Part shown: positions 18,132-26,893 of the stretch, piece by piece | Layout of the letters: each line of letters begins with the position of its first letter | Numbering within the stretch: the first letter of the stretch is position 1 | Origin: Phycisphaerales bacterium | GTDB lineage: Bacteria > Planctomycetota > Phycisphaerae > Phycisphaerales > SM1A02 | Direction: 5' to 3' | DNA: 64,000 nt | NCBI GenBank assembly: GCA_029242715.1 | Contig: JAQWTL010000003.1 | Span: 1 to 64,000 of the forward strand | Made by a program: the position numbers and the translations under genes | The notes under the pieces: model-generated | The model's database searches: none | Seen by the model: the letters and a program-made list of their open reading frames with translations, nothing else | Told to the model about the DNA's origin: nothing

Positions 18132-19367
18132 ATGCCCTACTACACCCAACTCGGCGAGATACCTTCCAAACGGCACATCCAGTTCCGTCGTCCAGACGGA
18201 GCCCTGTACTCAGAGGAAGTCTTCGGAACTGAAGGATTCGTTGGCCCCACCTCGACCATCTATCACATTCATCCTCCGACACAGGTCGCCGGCTGGACCA
18301 AGCTGTACTCGACCAAGACCGAATACGTCGAAACAGAAGTGATGCGGATGCGGCACCTCAAGACCAACGACTTTCCGCCTCAGGGCGATCCCATCACTGG
18401 CAGAATCGTCATTCTGGGCAACGCTGATGTTGAAATGAGCATCTGTGTGCCAGCTGAGCCAATGAACTATCACTACAAGAATGGTAGTGGCGACGAATGC
18501 CTTTTTATCCATTTCGGATCAGGAACCATGCACACCAGCATGGGCACACTTGAATTTCATGAGAAGGACTACATCGTGATGCCCAAGGGCGTGACCTATC
18601 AGATGAAGTTCAATGAGCAGCCTGAAGGTGAACCACCGGCCCGTTTCATCTGTTTTGAAACGATGAACACCAGCCATATCCTGCCTCCGCCTCGCTACAT
18701 TTCCAAGAAGACCAGCCAGTTCCTTGAACACGCCCCTTACTGCGAGCGTGATCTCAGGCTGCCCCAGCTCCCATTGACCTATGACGAGCAAGGCGATTTC
18801 GAAGTTCGAATCAAGGCTCGGGATTCCATCCACTCATACATGTACAGCTATCATCCGCTTGATGTCGTCGGGTGGGATGGCTGCTATTACCCATACTGTT
18901 TCAACATCGATGACTTCTCTCCAATCGTTGGCAAACATCACATGCCTCCACCGACTCACCAGACCTTTGAGGGGCACAACTTCGTCATCTGCTCATTCTG
19001 CCCACGTGTCCTGGATTTCCATCCGGAGGCGATACCAGTTCCTTACAACCACAGCAATCTCGATTCCGATGAAGTGCTCTATTACGTTGAAGGCAACTAC
19101 AAGGCACGTCGAGGAATCGAACAGTGCTCTGTGAGCCTTCACCCACAAGGGATTCCACATGGCCCTCATCCTGGCACCGTCGAGAAATCACTGGGCGCCA
19201 AATGGACTGATGAATTAGCCGTCATGTGCGACACCTTCCGCCCGCTCCATCCGACGAAGGCCGCGTTGGGACTTGATGACCCCGCCTACCCTCAGTCATG
19301 GGCAGAATGGAAGCCGGTTCCAGTCAAGCCCGTGTCAGATGGGGACAAATCGACATCTACCTGGTGA
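18132..19367 (+). CDS. hmgA: Homogentisate 1,2-dioxygenase
   Basis: A 411-residue cupin-type iron dioxygenase that opens homogentisate to maleylacetoacetate in tyrosine and phenylalanine degradation. The start MPYYTQLGEIPSKRH has GGAG nine bases upstream; a longer frame from 18069 was rejected. Probable iron ligands by comparison with the human enzyme are His307, Glu314 and His343 (YNHSN, SDEVLYY and PHGPHPG). The protein belongs to the shorter bacterial form. The DUF192 gene overlaps its stop codon. Fumarylacetoacetase, two steps later in the pathway, lies on the opposite strand two genes away. Maleylacetoacetate isomerase was not found in the window. Confidence 0.9.
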   Translation: MPYYTQLGEIPSKRHIQFRRPDGALYSEEVFGTEGFVGPTSTIYHIHPPTQVAGWTKLYSTKTEYVETEVMRMRHLKTNDFPPQGDPITGRIVILGNADVEMSICVPAEPMNYHYKNGSGDECLFIHFGSGTMHTSMGTLEFHEKDYIVMPKGVTYQMKFNEQPEGEPPARFICFETMNTSHILPPPRYISKKTSQFLEHAPYCERDLRLPQLPLTYDEQGDFEVRIKARDSIHSYMYSYHPLDVVGWDGCYYPYCFNIDDFSPIVGKHHMPPPTHQTFEGHNFVICSFCPRVLDFHPEAIPVPYNHSNLDSDEVLYYVEGNYKARRGIEQCSVSLHPQGIPHGPHPGTVEKSLGAKWTDELAVMCDTFRPLHPTKAALGLDDPAYPQSWAEWKPVPVKPVSDGDKSTSTW

Positions 19368-19891
19368 AGCCCTCTGTATTCGTTCTGATGTTGATCACGG
19401 CACTGCTTCCGATTGCAGGCTGCAGGCATGCATCGCCTGTACAAAGCGAGCAGCTCAACAGCCTGAGTTCTTCTGAAGACACTGGCCAGTTCATGGTCAA
19501 AGGCCAGAGCTTCAAGCCGGATATTGCACGCGATGATGCGACAAGAGCACGGGGGCTTCAAAATCGCCAACCTCCCGCCGATGGTCTCATCCTGCTGTTT
19601 CCTTTCAAGGCCAAGCATTCGATCTGGATGCCCAACTGCCCTGCTGATCTGGAAGCATGGGTGATAGATGACCAGGGCACGATCCTGGAGTTCATGCAGT
19701 TACCCGCCCAGCCACCTCAAGGGGACGATGAACGGACATGGCAATATCACAATCGCCTGCCACGCCACCGTGCCAAGCACGAGGCCATGATCCTTTGGGA
19801 GTTCAAGGCTGGCACCGCCGAAGAACTTGGGATTGTTCCAGGCGACAGAATTACCGGGAACTGGCCTGCGATTCTTGGCAATCAACAATGA
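19364..19891 (+). CDS. DUF192 family lipoprotein
   Basis: Predicted 175-residue protein. A GTG start at 19364 overlaps the hmgA stop in a GTGA arrangement, which implies translational coupling; an ATG at 19388 is the alternative. The sequence MLITALLPIAGC gives a lipobox. The mature part shows the DUF192 pattern: ARGLQNRQPP, then LLFPF, then SIWMPN, then an aspartate-rich strand (VIDDQGTILEFMQLP). The family is small and beta-rich with no firmly established function, and the link to homogentisate breakdown is positional only. Confidence 0.75.
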   Translation: MKPSVFVLMLITALLPIAGCRHASPVQSEQLNSLSSSEDTGQFMVKGQSFKPDIARDDATRARGLQNRQPPADGLILLFPFKAKHSIWMPNCPADLEAWVIDDQGTILEFMQLPAQPPQGDDERTWQYHNRLPRHRAKHEAMILWEFKAGTAEELGIVPGDRITGNWPAILGNQQ

Positions 19892-19894
19892 GCG

Positions 19895-21154
19895 TCAACC
19901 ACGCGATGAATCGACCCACTCACTGAAGGCGGGGTACTGACTTGGATCTGCGGGTGCGGCATGAAACAGGATGCCATCAACCCCTGTAAACCGGCCAAGT
20001 ATCAGGTCCTCTGCTGGATAGAAAAGGTTCCTGGGATTGTCATCCGAGTTGTCAATATCCAGGATCACCTCTAAACGAGTGCCCGCTTTGATTCGAAGAG
20101 GCTTCGCAAGCACCTCGGTCTGCCGCCAGTGCATGTCCCAATCAGGGTATTCAAGAAGAACCTGAGAACCACCATCTGGATCATGGGCAATCAATCGCAT
20201 TGATCGCAGAAAATGATCGCCTCTTGGAGACATGGCAACTACATCAAGATCCATCGGGATCTCAATGTCCCCGATCTCCTTTCGACGCTCGCCAGCATCC
20301 AACTTGATCCAGGGCTTCATGACAATGAACGTATCGAGCTTTCGAACATCATCCTCAGGGTGGGCAATATCCAGAGTCAATGATCCTGTGACTGGCACAT
20401 CGCGACCAGTTGGGCGATAGGACATCTCTGTAACCAATGTGGATGCCTCGGGGATCTCGAATGCGAAACCCTCCGGCAACTCGAGCTTTCTTGCACCAAC
20501 TCCCAATACACCAAGACCCCCTGCTGGCCTTCTGAGCACATCACCGGACATGTGATAGCCGGCAGATTCTTCAAGCGAGTCTGCCAAGTCGGATTGCCCC
20601 GTTGCATCTGCCGAAACAGCGACCGAATGCACGGCATTCACGATTGGCGAATCCCAACGAATACCAGTGACCAGAAGCGGTTCGTCATTTACGACAGGCA
20701 ATGCAAACGTACGAACATTATGCGTGTGAGTATGAATGGTGACCGTACTCTCGGCGGGAATACTGAAACCCTCCTCGATCGGAAGAACAATGGTTTGATC
20801 AGCATTCAAAATGGTCTGAAGCGGAACTGCCGGCTTTGCGTCAGTTTCGTACGGGGCCCCTCCCTCAAACCATGCCAACAAGGTCTTCCTGTCTTCATCT
20901 GACAAGGCGCCCCGTCCCTGGATCTCGAGACCATTATGAGAAGGGAGCCATGGGGGCATGATTTCATCACGAACCACTGCAGCTGCAAATGTTCGCCTTG
21001 CAGCAAGATCTGATGCGCGATCCAGACGGAAAGGTCCCTCTCCACCAGGAGCATGACATACCGCACATTGCCTGGCAACGATTGGGCGAACATCCTCCCA
21101 GGTCGGAACCTCTGGTTGAGATGCCAGGAGCAGGACTGGTAAAAGCATGTTCAA
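19895..21154 (-). CDS. Cytochrome c with degenerate copper-monooxygenase-like domain
   Basis: A 419-residue exported protein with a short signal sequence. One c-type heme site is at Cys30, Cys33 and His34 (CAVCH), followed by the planctomycetal pattern GEGPFRLDRASDLAARR and IMPPWLP. The C-terminal half (EYPDWDMHWRQTEV, then AGTRLEVILDIDNSDDNPRN) resembles the ascorbate-dependent type II copper monooxygenase fold often fused to such cytochromes. The usual HxH copper ligands in that half are not evident: the corresponding stretch reads MSPRGDHF. It is the last gene of the operon ending with fumarylacetoacetase, 16 bases after it. It may pass electrons in the periplasm. Confidence 0.75.
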   Translation of the reverse strand: MNMLLPVLLLASQPEVPTWEDVRPIVARQCAVCHAPGGEGPFRLDRASDLAARRTFAAAVVRDEIMPPWLPSHNGLEIQGRGALSDEDRKTLLAWFEGGAPYETDAKPAVPLQTILNADQTIVLPIEEGFSIPAESTVTIHTHTHNVRTFALPVVNDEPLLVTGIRWDSPIVNAVHSVAVSADATGQSDLADSLEESAGYHMSGDVLRRPAGGLGVLGVGARKLELPEGFAFEIPEASTLVTEMSYRPTGRDVPVTGSLTLDIAHPEDDVRKLDTFIVMKPWIKLDAGERRKEIGDIEIPMDLDVVAMSPRGDHFLRSMRLIAHDPDGGSQVLLEYPDWDMHWRQTEVLAKPLRIKAGTRLEVILDIDNSDDNPRNLFYPAEDLILGRFTGVDGILFHAAPADPSQYPAFSEWVDSSRG

Positions 21155-21170
21155 ACTTCCCTAAGAATGC

Positions 21171-22469
21171 TCACGAAGCAGGCTGAATAACACCTGTACA
21201 GGTGCCTAAACCAATTCGCCTTGCGCCCTCAGCTTCACAATAGGCCGACATGGTCAGTTCATCACCATCCAACAGGAACTTACGCTGTGTTCCATCGGGA
21301 AGTTCGACCGGCTCTGTCCCCCGCCATGTCAATTCCAGCAGGCAACCTCGGCTCTCCTTGCCGGTGCCGCTCACGGTTCCGGATCCCAACAGATCACCTG
21401 GTCGCATGGCACATCCGGTACTGGTGTGATGCGCAAGCATCTGCGTGAAGGTCCACGTGAGATCGGCCAAGGTGCCTTTGCTCAAGAGCACTGGCGACTG
21501 CCCCTTCTCACGCATCTGCGATGAAGCGATGTGCACCTCACAGGTCACATCCAGAACGTCATCTGTCACAGGAACCAGGTAGTCAAGCATGTCCGGATCG
21601 CCTGGCTCACGATCTGGACCGGATTTTCGGAATGGCGAAAGCGCCTCCATTGTCACGACCCACGGTGAGATGCTTGACGCAAAATTCTTGGCATTGAATG
21701 GCCCGAGTGGCTGGTACTCCCATTTCTGAACATCACGGGCAGACCAGTCATTGAGGATGACCAGGCCAAAGAGTTGATCCATGGCGGAAGCCATCTCGAT
21801 TCGATGTCCATGAGGGTTGCCTGCCCCGACGAATGCGCCGAACTCCATCTCATAATCAAGCAGACGGCAAGGACCGAAGACAGGCGGTCCGTCATCAGGC
21901 TTCAATTGACCCATCGGACGTTTTACATTGGTACCGGACACGACCAACGTACTCGCTCGCCCGTGATACCCCACCGGCAGGTTCAGATAATTGGGCAGCA
22001 GAGGCTCACCATCAGGACGGAACATGCGGCCAACATTGGTGGCGTGATGACGAGAGGCATAGAAATCGGTGTAATCACCAACAGCTGCCGGCATTTTCAT
22101 CGATATGGATTCACGGGGAAGCAACAGATGAGGATGCGGGTCGGCACCTGACGTAAGCAGAGATGAAATGGACCGACGAGCAGAACGCCATGAACGAGAT
22201 CCCAGTCCCATGAATTGATTCAGACTGCTGCTCGACAGGGCACAAGCTGTCTCTGGCGGCAGATCCTGAAGGGCCAACTCTTCAATGGCCTGATGCACAT
22301 CAAGCACCATGTCGCCAATGGCCACGCCGATTCGATCCGAACCCTGCGACGAACTAAAGATGCCATAGGGCAGATTCTGCAAAGGGAAATCAGTGCCTTC
22401 GACATTGGCGGATTCCACCCAGCTTTGAAGATCAGGATTAAGCGTGGGATCAGGAGTACTCATGGCCAT
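21171..22469 (-). CDS. fahA: Fumarylacetoacetase
   Basis: A 432-residue enzyme that hydrolyses fumarylacetoacetate to fumarate and acetoacetate, the last step of homogentisate breakdown. An N-terminal FAH_N-like domain (to about 125) precedes the catalytic domain. Family motifs are VGYHGRASTLVVSGT, LDYEMEFGAFVG with the metal-binding acidic residues, and NDWSARDVQKWEYQPLGPF. Length and order agree with eukaryotic and bacterial FAH. It is 18 bases downstream of an unknown conserved gene and 16 bases upstream of the cytochrome gene. The start could be ATG 3 (MSTPDPTLN). Confidence 0.95.
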   Translation of the reverse strand: MAMSTPDPTLNPDLQSWVESANVEGTDFPLQNLPYGIFSSSQGSDRIGVAIGDMVLDVHQAIEELALQDLPPETACALSSSSLNQFMGLGSRSWRSARRSISSLLTSGADPHPHLLLPRESISMKMPAAVGDYTDFYASRHHATNVGRMFRPDGEPLLPNYLNLPVGYHGRASTLVVSGTNVKRPMGQLKPDDGPPVFGPCRLLDYEMEFGAFVGAGNPHGHRIEMASAMDQLFGLVILNDWSARDVQKWEYQPLGPFNAKNFASSISPWVVTMEALSPFRKSGPDREPGDPDMLDYLVPVTDDVLDVTCEVHIASSQMREKGQSPVLLSKGTLADLTWTFTQMLAHHTSTGCAMRPGDLLGSGTVSGTGKESRGCLLELTWRGTEPVELPDGTQRKFLLDGDELTMSAYCEAEGARRIGLGTCTGVIQPAS

Positions 22470-22487
22470 GCTCCGGGGACGTTGGAA

Positions 22488-23420
22488 TCATGAAGATTTG
22501 ACTGAATCGGCTCGAGGCAGCAGGCCCAATGCCTGGAGATCAGCCAGAGGCTCATCCCAACTGCAGGATCCAAAGGAAATCGCGCGTGCTGAACGCGTCT
22601 CCTCAATCTGCTCTCTTGTAACGGTGTACTCACCCACCTGCATGCGATCATCTTCGAAGTTGATGCCTTCTGTGAGATCCAGAAGTTCGACAATGCCTGC
22701 CTCATCGATGTCATGGTTTTCAACCACGACCGCACTGGCAAAGACATTGAGAAAACCCTGTTGATGCGCAGGTATGGATGGATTGTCATTGGGAAGCGGA
22801 TGGTGCAATCCGGCTGTCGCCTTGAATGGAACAGCAGCCTGAACACACTGGTGGATGAATCGAGCGACTTCGCAGGTGGACGGATTGAGTTCGGGCTTGA
22901 CTCCACCAGTACGGATCTTGGCAGCCGCATCAGAACCCGCAAGCGCTGCCAGCAAACCACGATTATCCTGGCCGGCAGGAAGCTCGAAGAACGGAAAAAG
23001 ATCATCCGGGAGCAGATCAAGAGCCTGGTCAATCCCCTCTGAACTGGTTGCACGCAGTTCAATCACATCCGCAAGCGCCAGCCCATTGCCTGGAATGCAA
23101 TGATGCTCATTGAATGCAGCGAGTTTCTCGATATCACCCGCAAGGGCGTCCGACCCGGCAGCCGAGACCAGCACACTCAGGCACCATGGATCCTCGGTAT
23201 CAACCGATGGCAGACACGCTGCTGCTGCTTTCTCGAATTCATCAAGCCGATTAATCGGAACGATGACTCGGCCCAGCATCCAATCCGCTTCGCTGGAGAG
23301 GCCCTTGTTGAATTGGCAGACCATGTCTTCCATGCCAAGGTTGGCCGGAGGGTAGAGCCCCGCATAATCGATCAAGCCATCAAGCAGACTGACAAGAGTT
23401 CCTGGAGCTTCTTTATTCAT
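22488..23420 (-). CDS. Unknown conserved protein co-transcribed with fumarylacetoacetase
   Basis: 310 residues from MNKEAPGTLVSLLDGLIDYA. The longer frame overlaps gltX and was rejected; the chosen start leaves 13 bases after the gltX stop. I do not recognise an enzyme family. Visible features are GLIDYAGLYPPA near the start, an inner Lys-Ile-Arg-Thr-Gly-Gly block (AKIRTGGVKPELNPS), and VPFKATAGLHHPLP. The alternating strands and helices with a conserved Lys and His-His-Pro suggest a TIM-barrel-like enzyme that could use a Lys. There is no signal peptide, so it is cytoplasmic. The tight link to fahA suggests a role in aromatic or organic acid metabolism. Confidence 0.75.
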   Translation of the reverse strand: MNKEAPGTLVSLLDGLIDYAGLYPPANLGMEDMVCQFNKGLSSEADWMLGRVIVPINRLDEFEKAAAACLPSVDTEDPWCLSVLVSAAGSDALAGDIEKLAAFNEHHCIPGNGLALADVIELRATSSEGIDQALDLLPDDLFPFFELPAGQDNRGLLAALAGSDAAAKIRTGGVKPELNPSTCEVARFIHQCVQAAVPFKATAGLHHPLPNDNPSIPAHQQGFLNVFASAVVVENHDIDEAGIVELLDLTEGINFEDDRMQVGEYTVTREQIEETRSARAISFGSCSWDEPLADLQALGLLPRADSVKSS

Positions 23421-23433
23421 CACCTGGACTCCT

Positions 23434-25110
23434 TCATGCCGTCGGACACAACGTCTCACGCGCGGCCAGACAGCGCTCGATACGCCTGATGGATGACGAC
23501 TTGCCCAGAATGACGAGCGTGTCGTAGATCGGTGGGCTAATTGGTCCACCACTTACGGCAACGCGAATAGGTTGAGCAACTTTTCCAAGATTGCCCTCCG
23601 CGTTTGCTTCGGCCCAGTTCTCAATAACGGTTTCGAGTGAACTCACTGTCCAGTCTTCAAGATCTTTGAGAACAGGAAGAATGGCTTCCAGCCGGTCATA
23701 GCCACATGGTTCGCCATTACACAATGCCTTGCGAACTGGTTTGATGGCTTCCCAGGTGATGGATTCATCATCCTCCAGGAAGAATCCTCCTGTTCGGATC
23801 GGATCAAACAGCGTCTTGGATCGTTCCTTGTTGGCCCTGGCAAAGTGAGCAAAGGTCTCTTCGTCGAATTGCGAAACAACTTCAGGATGGAATGAATCGC
23901 AAAACGATCGAAAAGCAGAGACGAAGTCGCCTTCACTCATGTCCTGGATGGCATCAAGATTGAACGCCAGCAGTTTGTCACGATCAAACTTCGCGGGCGA
24001 CTTGACGATACGCTCAAGGTCAAAATGCTCCGCCAGATAAGTCGCATCAAATTGCTCTCTTCCATCTGCGGGCGACCAGCCAAGTAACGCCAGATAATTC
24101 AACAGGACCTCGGGAAGGTAACCCGCCTGCTGGAAATCGGCCACATCGATCTCTGGAAGATCAATACCAAGACAGATGGCAAGTGAGCAGGCCGCCTCCG
24201 TAGGCAACTGCACGGTCTTGTCGCCAGTCCATGTCTCCCAGGTCGAGTTGTCGATGCTGCTGTCTGCTGGGGGGCCTTCGATCTTTCGTTCCCGAACTTC
24301 ACGGCGAAGCAGTTTGTCCTTGTCACGCTTGGACATCTTCGAACCATCTGGATTGAAGATCAGTGAAACGTGGGCATAGACAGGATGAGTGAAACCGAGT
24401 GCCTCCTGAAGGAGCATGTGCTTCGGCGTGTTGGCCAGATGCTCCTGGCCACGAATCACATGCGTGACTTTCATCAGAGAGTCATCCACCACCACTGCAA
24501 AGTGATAGGTCGGGAATCCATCGGCCTTGCGGATGACGAAATCCTCCAGCTCGCCAGGAGAGACTCGCACCTCTCCCAGCACCGCATCCTCTATGACAAT
24601 CTCTCGATCATCTGGAACCTTGAATCGAAGGACATGAGGCCGCCCTTCCTGAAGGTATTGCTGAATGGTCTCTTCAGAGAGGCTCAGCGAAGCGCGGTTG
24701 TATCGATAGGCCTGCTTGTTGGCACGTGCCTCTCGGCGTGCTTCCGTCAGTTCTTCAGTTGTCTCGAAGGCGGGATAGGCTGCGCCTGATTCAATCAACT
24801 GATCAAAATGCTTTGCATAGATCTCCAGTCGTTCAGACTGGAAGTACGGCCCCGTCTCTCCCCCACCACAGGACTCGAACTGCGGCCCCTCATCCCAGTC
24901 GATTCCCAGCCATGCAAGATCCTGAAAGAATCCAAGACCAGCTTCTTCGCTGGATCGCTTCTGATCCGTGTCCTCGATGCGGAGTAGAAATCGACCACCA
25001 TGATGCCTCGCAAAGGCCCAGCAGAACAGGGCCGAACGGGCACCTCCGACATGAAGATGCCCCGTTGGGCTCGGGGCGAATCGCGTACGTACGGAAGCGT
25101 TGCCAGTCAT
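23434..25110 (-). CDS. gltX: Glutamyl-tRNA synthetase
   Basis: A 558-residue class I aminoacyl-tRNA synthetase that charges tRNA-Glu (and perhaps tRNA-Gln where GatCAB is present). The HIGH-type motif is in RFAPSPTGHLHVGGARSALF near residue 10, and the KMSKS-type motif is SKMSKRDKDK. The C-terminal anticodon-binding helical domain includes LNYLALLGWSPADGR. It is somewhat longer than typical bacterial GluRS of 470-520 residues, with an insertion after the KMSKS region (about VRERKIEGPPADSS). The start MTGNASVRTRFAPS is 7 bases after the pssA stop; the longer frame would overlap pssA. Confidence 0.95.
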   Translation of the reverse strand: MTGNASVRTRFAPSPTGHLHVGGARSALFCWAFARHHGGRFLLRIEDTDQKRSSEEAGLGFFQDLAWLGIDWDEGPQFESCGGGETGPYFQSERLEIYAKHFDQLIESGAAYPAFETTEELTEARREARANKQAYRYNRASLSLSEETIQQYLQEGRPHVLRFKVPDDREIVIEDAVLGEVRVSPGELEDFVIRKADGFPTYHFAVVVDDSLMKVTHVIRGQEHLANTPKHMLLQEALGFTHPVYAHVSLIFNPDGSKMSKRDKDKLLRREVRERKIEGPPADSSIDNSTWETWTGDKTVQLPTEAACSLAICLGIDLPEIDVADFQQAGYLPEVLLNYLALLGWSPADGREQFDATYLAEHFDLERIVKSPAKFDRDKLLAFNLDAIQDMSEGDFVSAFRSFCDSFHPEVVSQFDEETFAHFARANKERSKTLFDPIRTGGFFLEDDESITWEAIKPVRKALCNGEPCGYDRLEAILPVLKDLEDWTVSSLETVIENWAEANAEGNLGKVAQPIRVAVSGGPISPPIYDTLVILGKSSSIRRIERCLAARETLCPTA

Positions 25111-25117
25111 GGTGAAG

Positions 25118-26056
25118 TCACAGGTCCTCGGCTTCGCCGGGAAGCATGCGGGAACGATCGTTAAGAAGTGCAATCGGTCCTGACAATACGTAGGCAAAGA
25201 AGATTACCGCCAGGGTTTCCTGGAAGAACCAGAGCATCAGGCAAAGAAGCATGATGACACGTGCCGTGTATCCGAAACTGCGACGCACACGAAGGTACTG
25301 GTTGGTCAGGTGCCGATAGGGAATGACAGAAACCATCGTGAGCGATGTCACGAGGCTCATGATCGGAATGATGATCACGATCAAGCCTGCAATCCAGGTG
25401 ATGATTGTTCCTGACTCCCCTCCTGAGAGCTTCATGAGATGCTCATGCAGAAGCACCAGGCCCACAAGTGAACCCGCCGCGCCGGGCGTCGGCAGGCCGC
25501 GGAAGAAGAGATGGTCTCCCAGTTGACCGCCATTGGTCTCCACGGCAAATCGTGCCAGCCGAAGAGCTGCACAACTGACGTAGATGGCAGCGATTGCCCA
25601 ACAAAGCTTGCCCAGTGAATGGCCCGTATCCGGGCTGATGATCGCAATCGTTCCTTCTGCCCCTACATATTGACTCATGAGGTTCAGAATGATGAAGGCC
25701 GGCGCTACCCCGAAGGTCACCATGTCAACGACGGCGTCAAGCATGCCACCGAAGTTGGTTACGGCATTGGTCAACCGGGCGACCGAACCATCGACGCTGT
25801 CCAGGAACATTCCAATGAGAACAAGTGCACCGGCAACCGTCAGGCTGGACCAACCCCAAGGGCCCTCATAATCAAGAGGCTTGGCGGCGAAATAGATCGC
25901 CGAAAACCCTGCGATCAGATTGCCCAGGGTGAAGAGCGTCGGCCAGACACCAGTTGGACCAATGCGATGCAGATTCCGGATCCCCGCAACTGCAGACCGC
26001 AAGGGCTTGCTGCTGGAGGTCGATTCGTAGGCGGTATCTTCATCTCTGAGGCGCAT
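25118..26056 (-). CDS. pssA: CDP-diacylglycerol-serine O-phosphatidyltransferase
   Basis: A 312-residue membrane enzyme that makes phosphatidylserine from CDP-diacylglycerol and L-serine, on the way to phosphatidylethanolamine. The CDP-alcohol phosphotransferase signature is complete (DSVDGSVARLT...GGMLDAVVD, that is DGxxAR, G, DxxxD). About seven hydrophobic segments follow. The opening part (TLGNLIAGFSAIYFA) is typical of the PssA subgroup. It stands between a lipoprotein gene, 9 bases away, and gltX, 7 bases away. The pairing with gltX is probably only operonic convenience. Confidence 0.9.
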   Translation of the reverse strand: MRLRDEDTAYESTSSSKPLRSAVAGIRNLHRIGPTGVWPTLFTLGNLIAGFSAIYFAAKPLDYEGPWGWSSLTVAGALVLIGMFLDSVDGSVARLTNAVTNFGGMLDAVVDMVTFGVAPAFIILNLMSQYVGAEGTIAIISPDTGHSLGKLCWAIAAIYVSCAALRLARFAVETNGGQLGDHLFFRGLPTPGAAGSLVGLVLLHEHLMKLSGGESGTIITWIAGLIVIIIPIMSLVTSLTMVSVIPYRHLTNQYLRVRRSFGYTARVIMLLCLMLWFFQETLAVIFFAYVLSGPIALLNDRSRMLPGEAEDL

Positions 26057-26065
26057 CGGGACATG

Positions 26066-26893
26066 CTACCGCGCCCGGGCCCGCTTTCCGACTTCTGCAG
26101 GGGCCTGCCCCTCCGTGAGCCACCCCCCGAAACGGGGCGTAATCATCAACAAACGCCTAGATTGGCCAGTTTCGGTTTCTATCTGGAGGAATAACTCCCC
26201 CATGGTGGCCTTATTCTCGGCCTCTTCCTCGGCTTCTGCACTGGTGTCTTCAGGAGGCGGATGTGGCCAGGCTCCAGAACCTGCAATGATCAGCAGGTTG
26301 TCGCCAGGACCAATCAGGTACTCACGTTGAAGATGAGCAAATCGACCGTGAGTCCCACCAGGCATTTCCACCAGAGGTGCCAACTCCACCTGGACCCTTG
26401 GGCCATCCAGAGTCATGAGTGACCAGCCACGGCCTGATAGCCCAACAATTCCACCTGGGTAGGTTTCCTCAGTTCCCCCTGTCACCATGATTCGATCACC
26501 GATCGGAAGTGATGGAGGCAAAAGGTTCCGCCATGTCAGTGCCTGACCATGCCAACGAAGGCCTGGCTCTGAGGAAGATGCAAGCCTTGAGCGGACAGCC
26601 CCGAGATCCTGCTCACGAATTCGAATGATTTCGATTCCATGCGCAGCCCAGTCCTCATCGGTCAATCTTTCAGCCGGTAGATCATCCACTACCTCATGGA
26701 CTCGCTCCAGAGGCTCTGAGGTATCGTGAAAACGAATCGCCAGGCCATGGCCTTCGATCTCCGGAAGCCCGACCACTGGTTTTTGCTGAGAAGCCACGAC
26801 AGGCTTGTCCGTTCTGCAACCGACAACTCCCGCCGCCATCAAAGGAATCATGGCAAGCAGGTAACCAGGCCTCCTGGCATTACGGAAGTTCAT
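26066..26893 (-). CDS. Lipoprotein of unknown function
   Basis: 275 residues from MNFRNARRPGYLLAMIPLMA, with a lipobox at AAGVVGC giving a lipidated Cys. The gene overlaps the end of the LOG-family gene by 14 bases; a start at 26851 is an alternative. The mature part has no family I can name. It includes a basic-polar first half and a beta-rich second half with an acidic Ala-Glu stretch (SAEAEEEAEN). Probably anchored to a membrane facing the periplasm. Confidence 0.65.
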   Translation of the reverse strand: MNFRNARRPGYLLAMIPLMAAGVVGCRTDKPVVASQQKPVVGLPEIEGHGLAIRFHDTSEPLERVHEVVDDLPAERLTDEDWAAHGIEIIRIREQDLGAVRSRLASSSEPGLRWHGQALTWRNLLPPSLPIGDRIMVTGGTEETYPGGIVGLSGRGWSLMTLDGPRVQVELAPLVEMPGGTHGRFAHLQREYLIGPGDNLLIIAGSGAWPHPPPEDTSAEAEEEAENKATMGELFLQIETETGQSRRLLMITPRFGGWLTEGQAPAEVGKRARAR

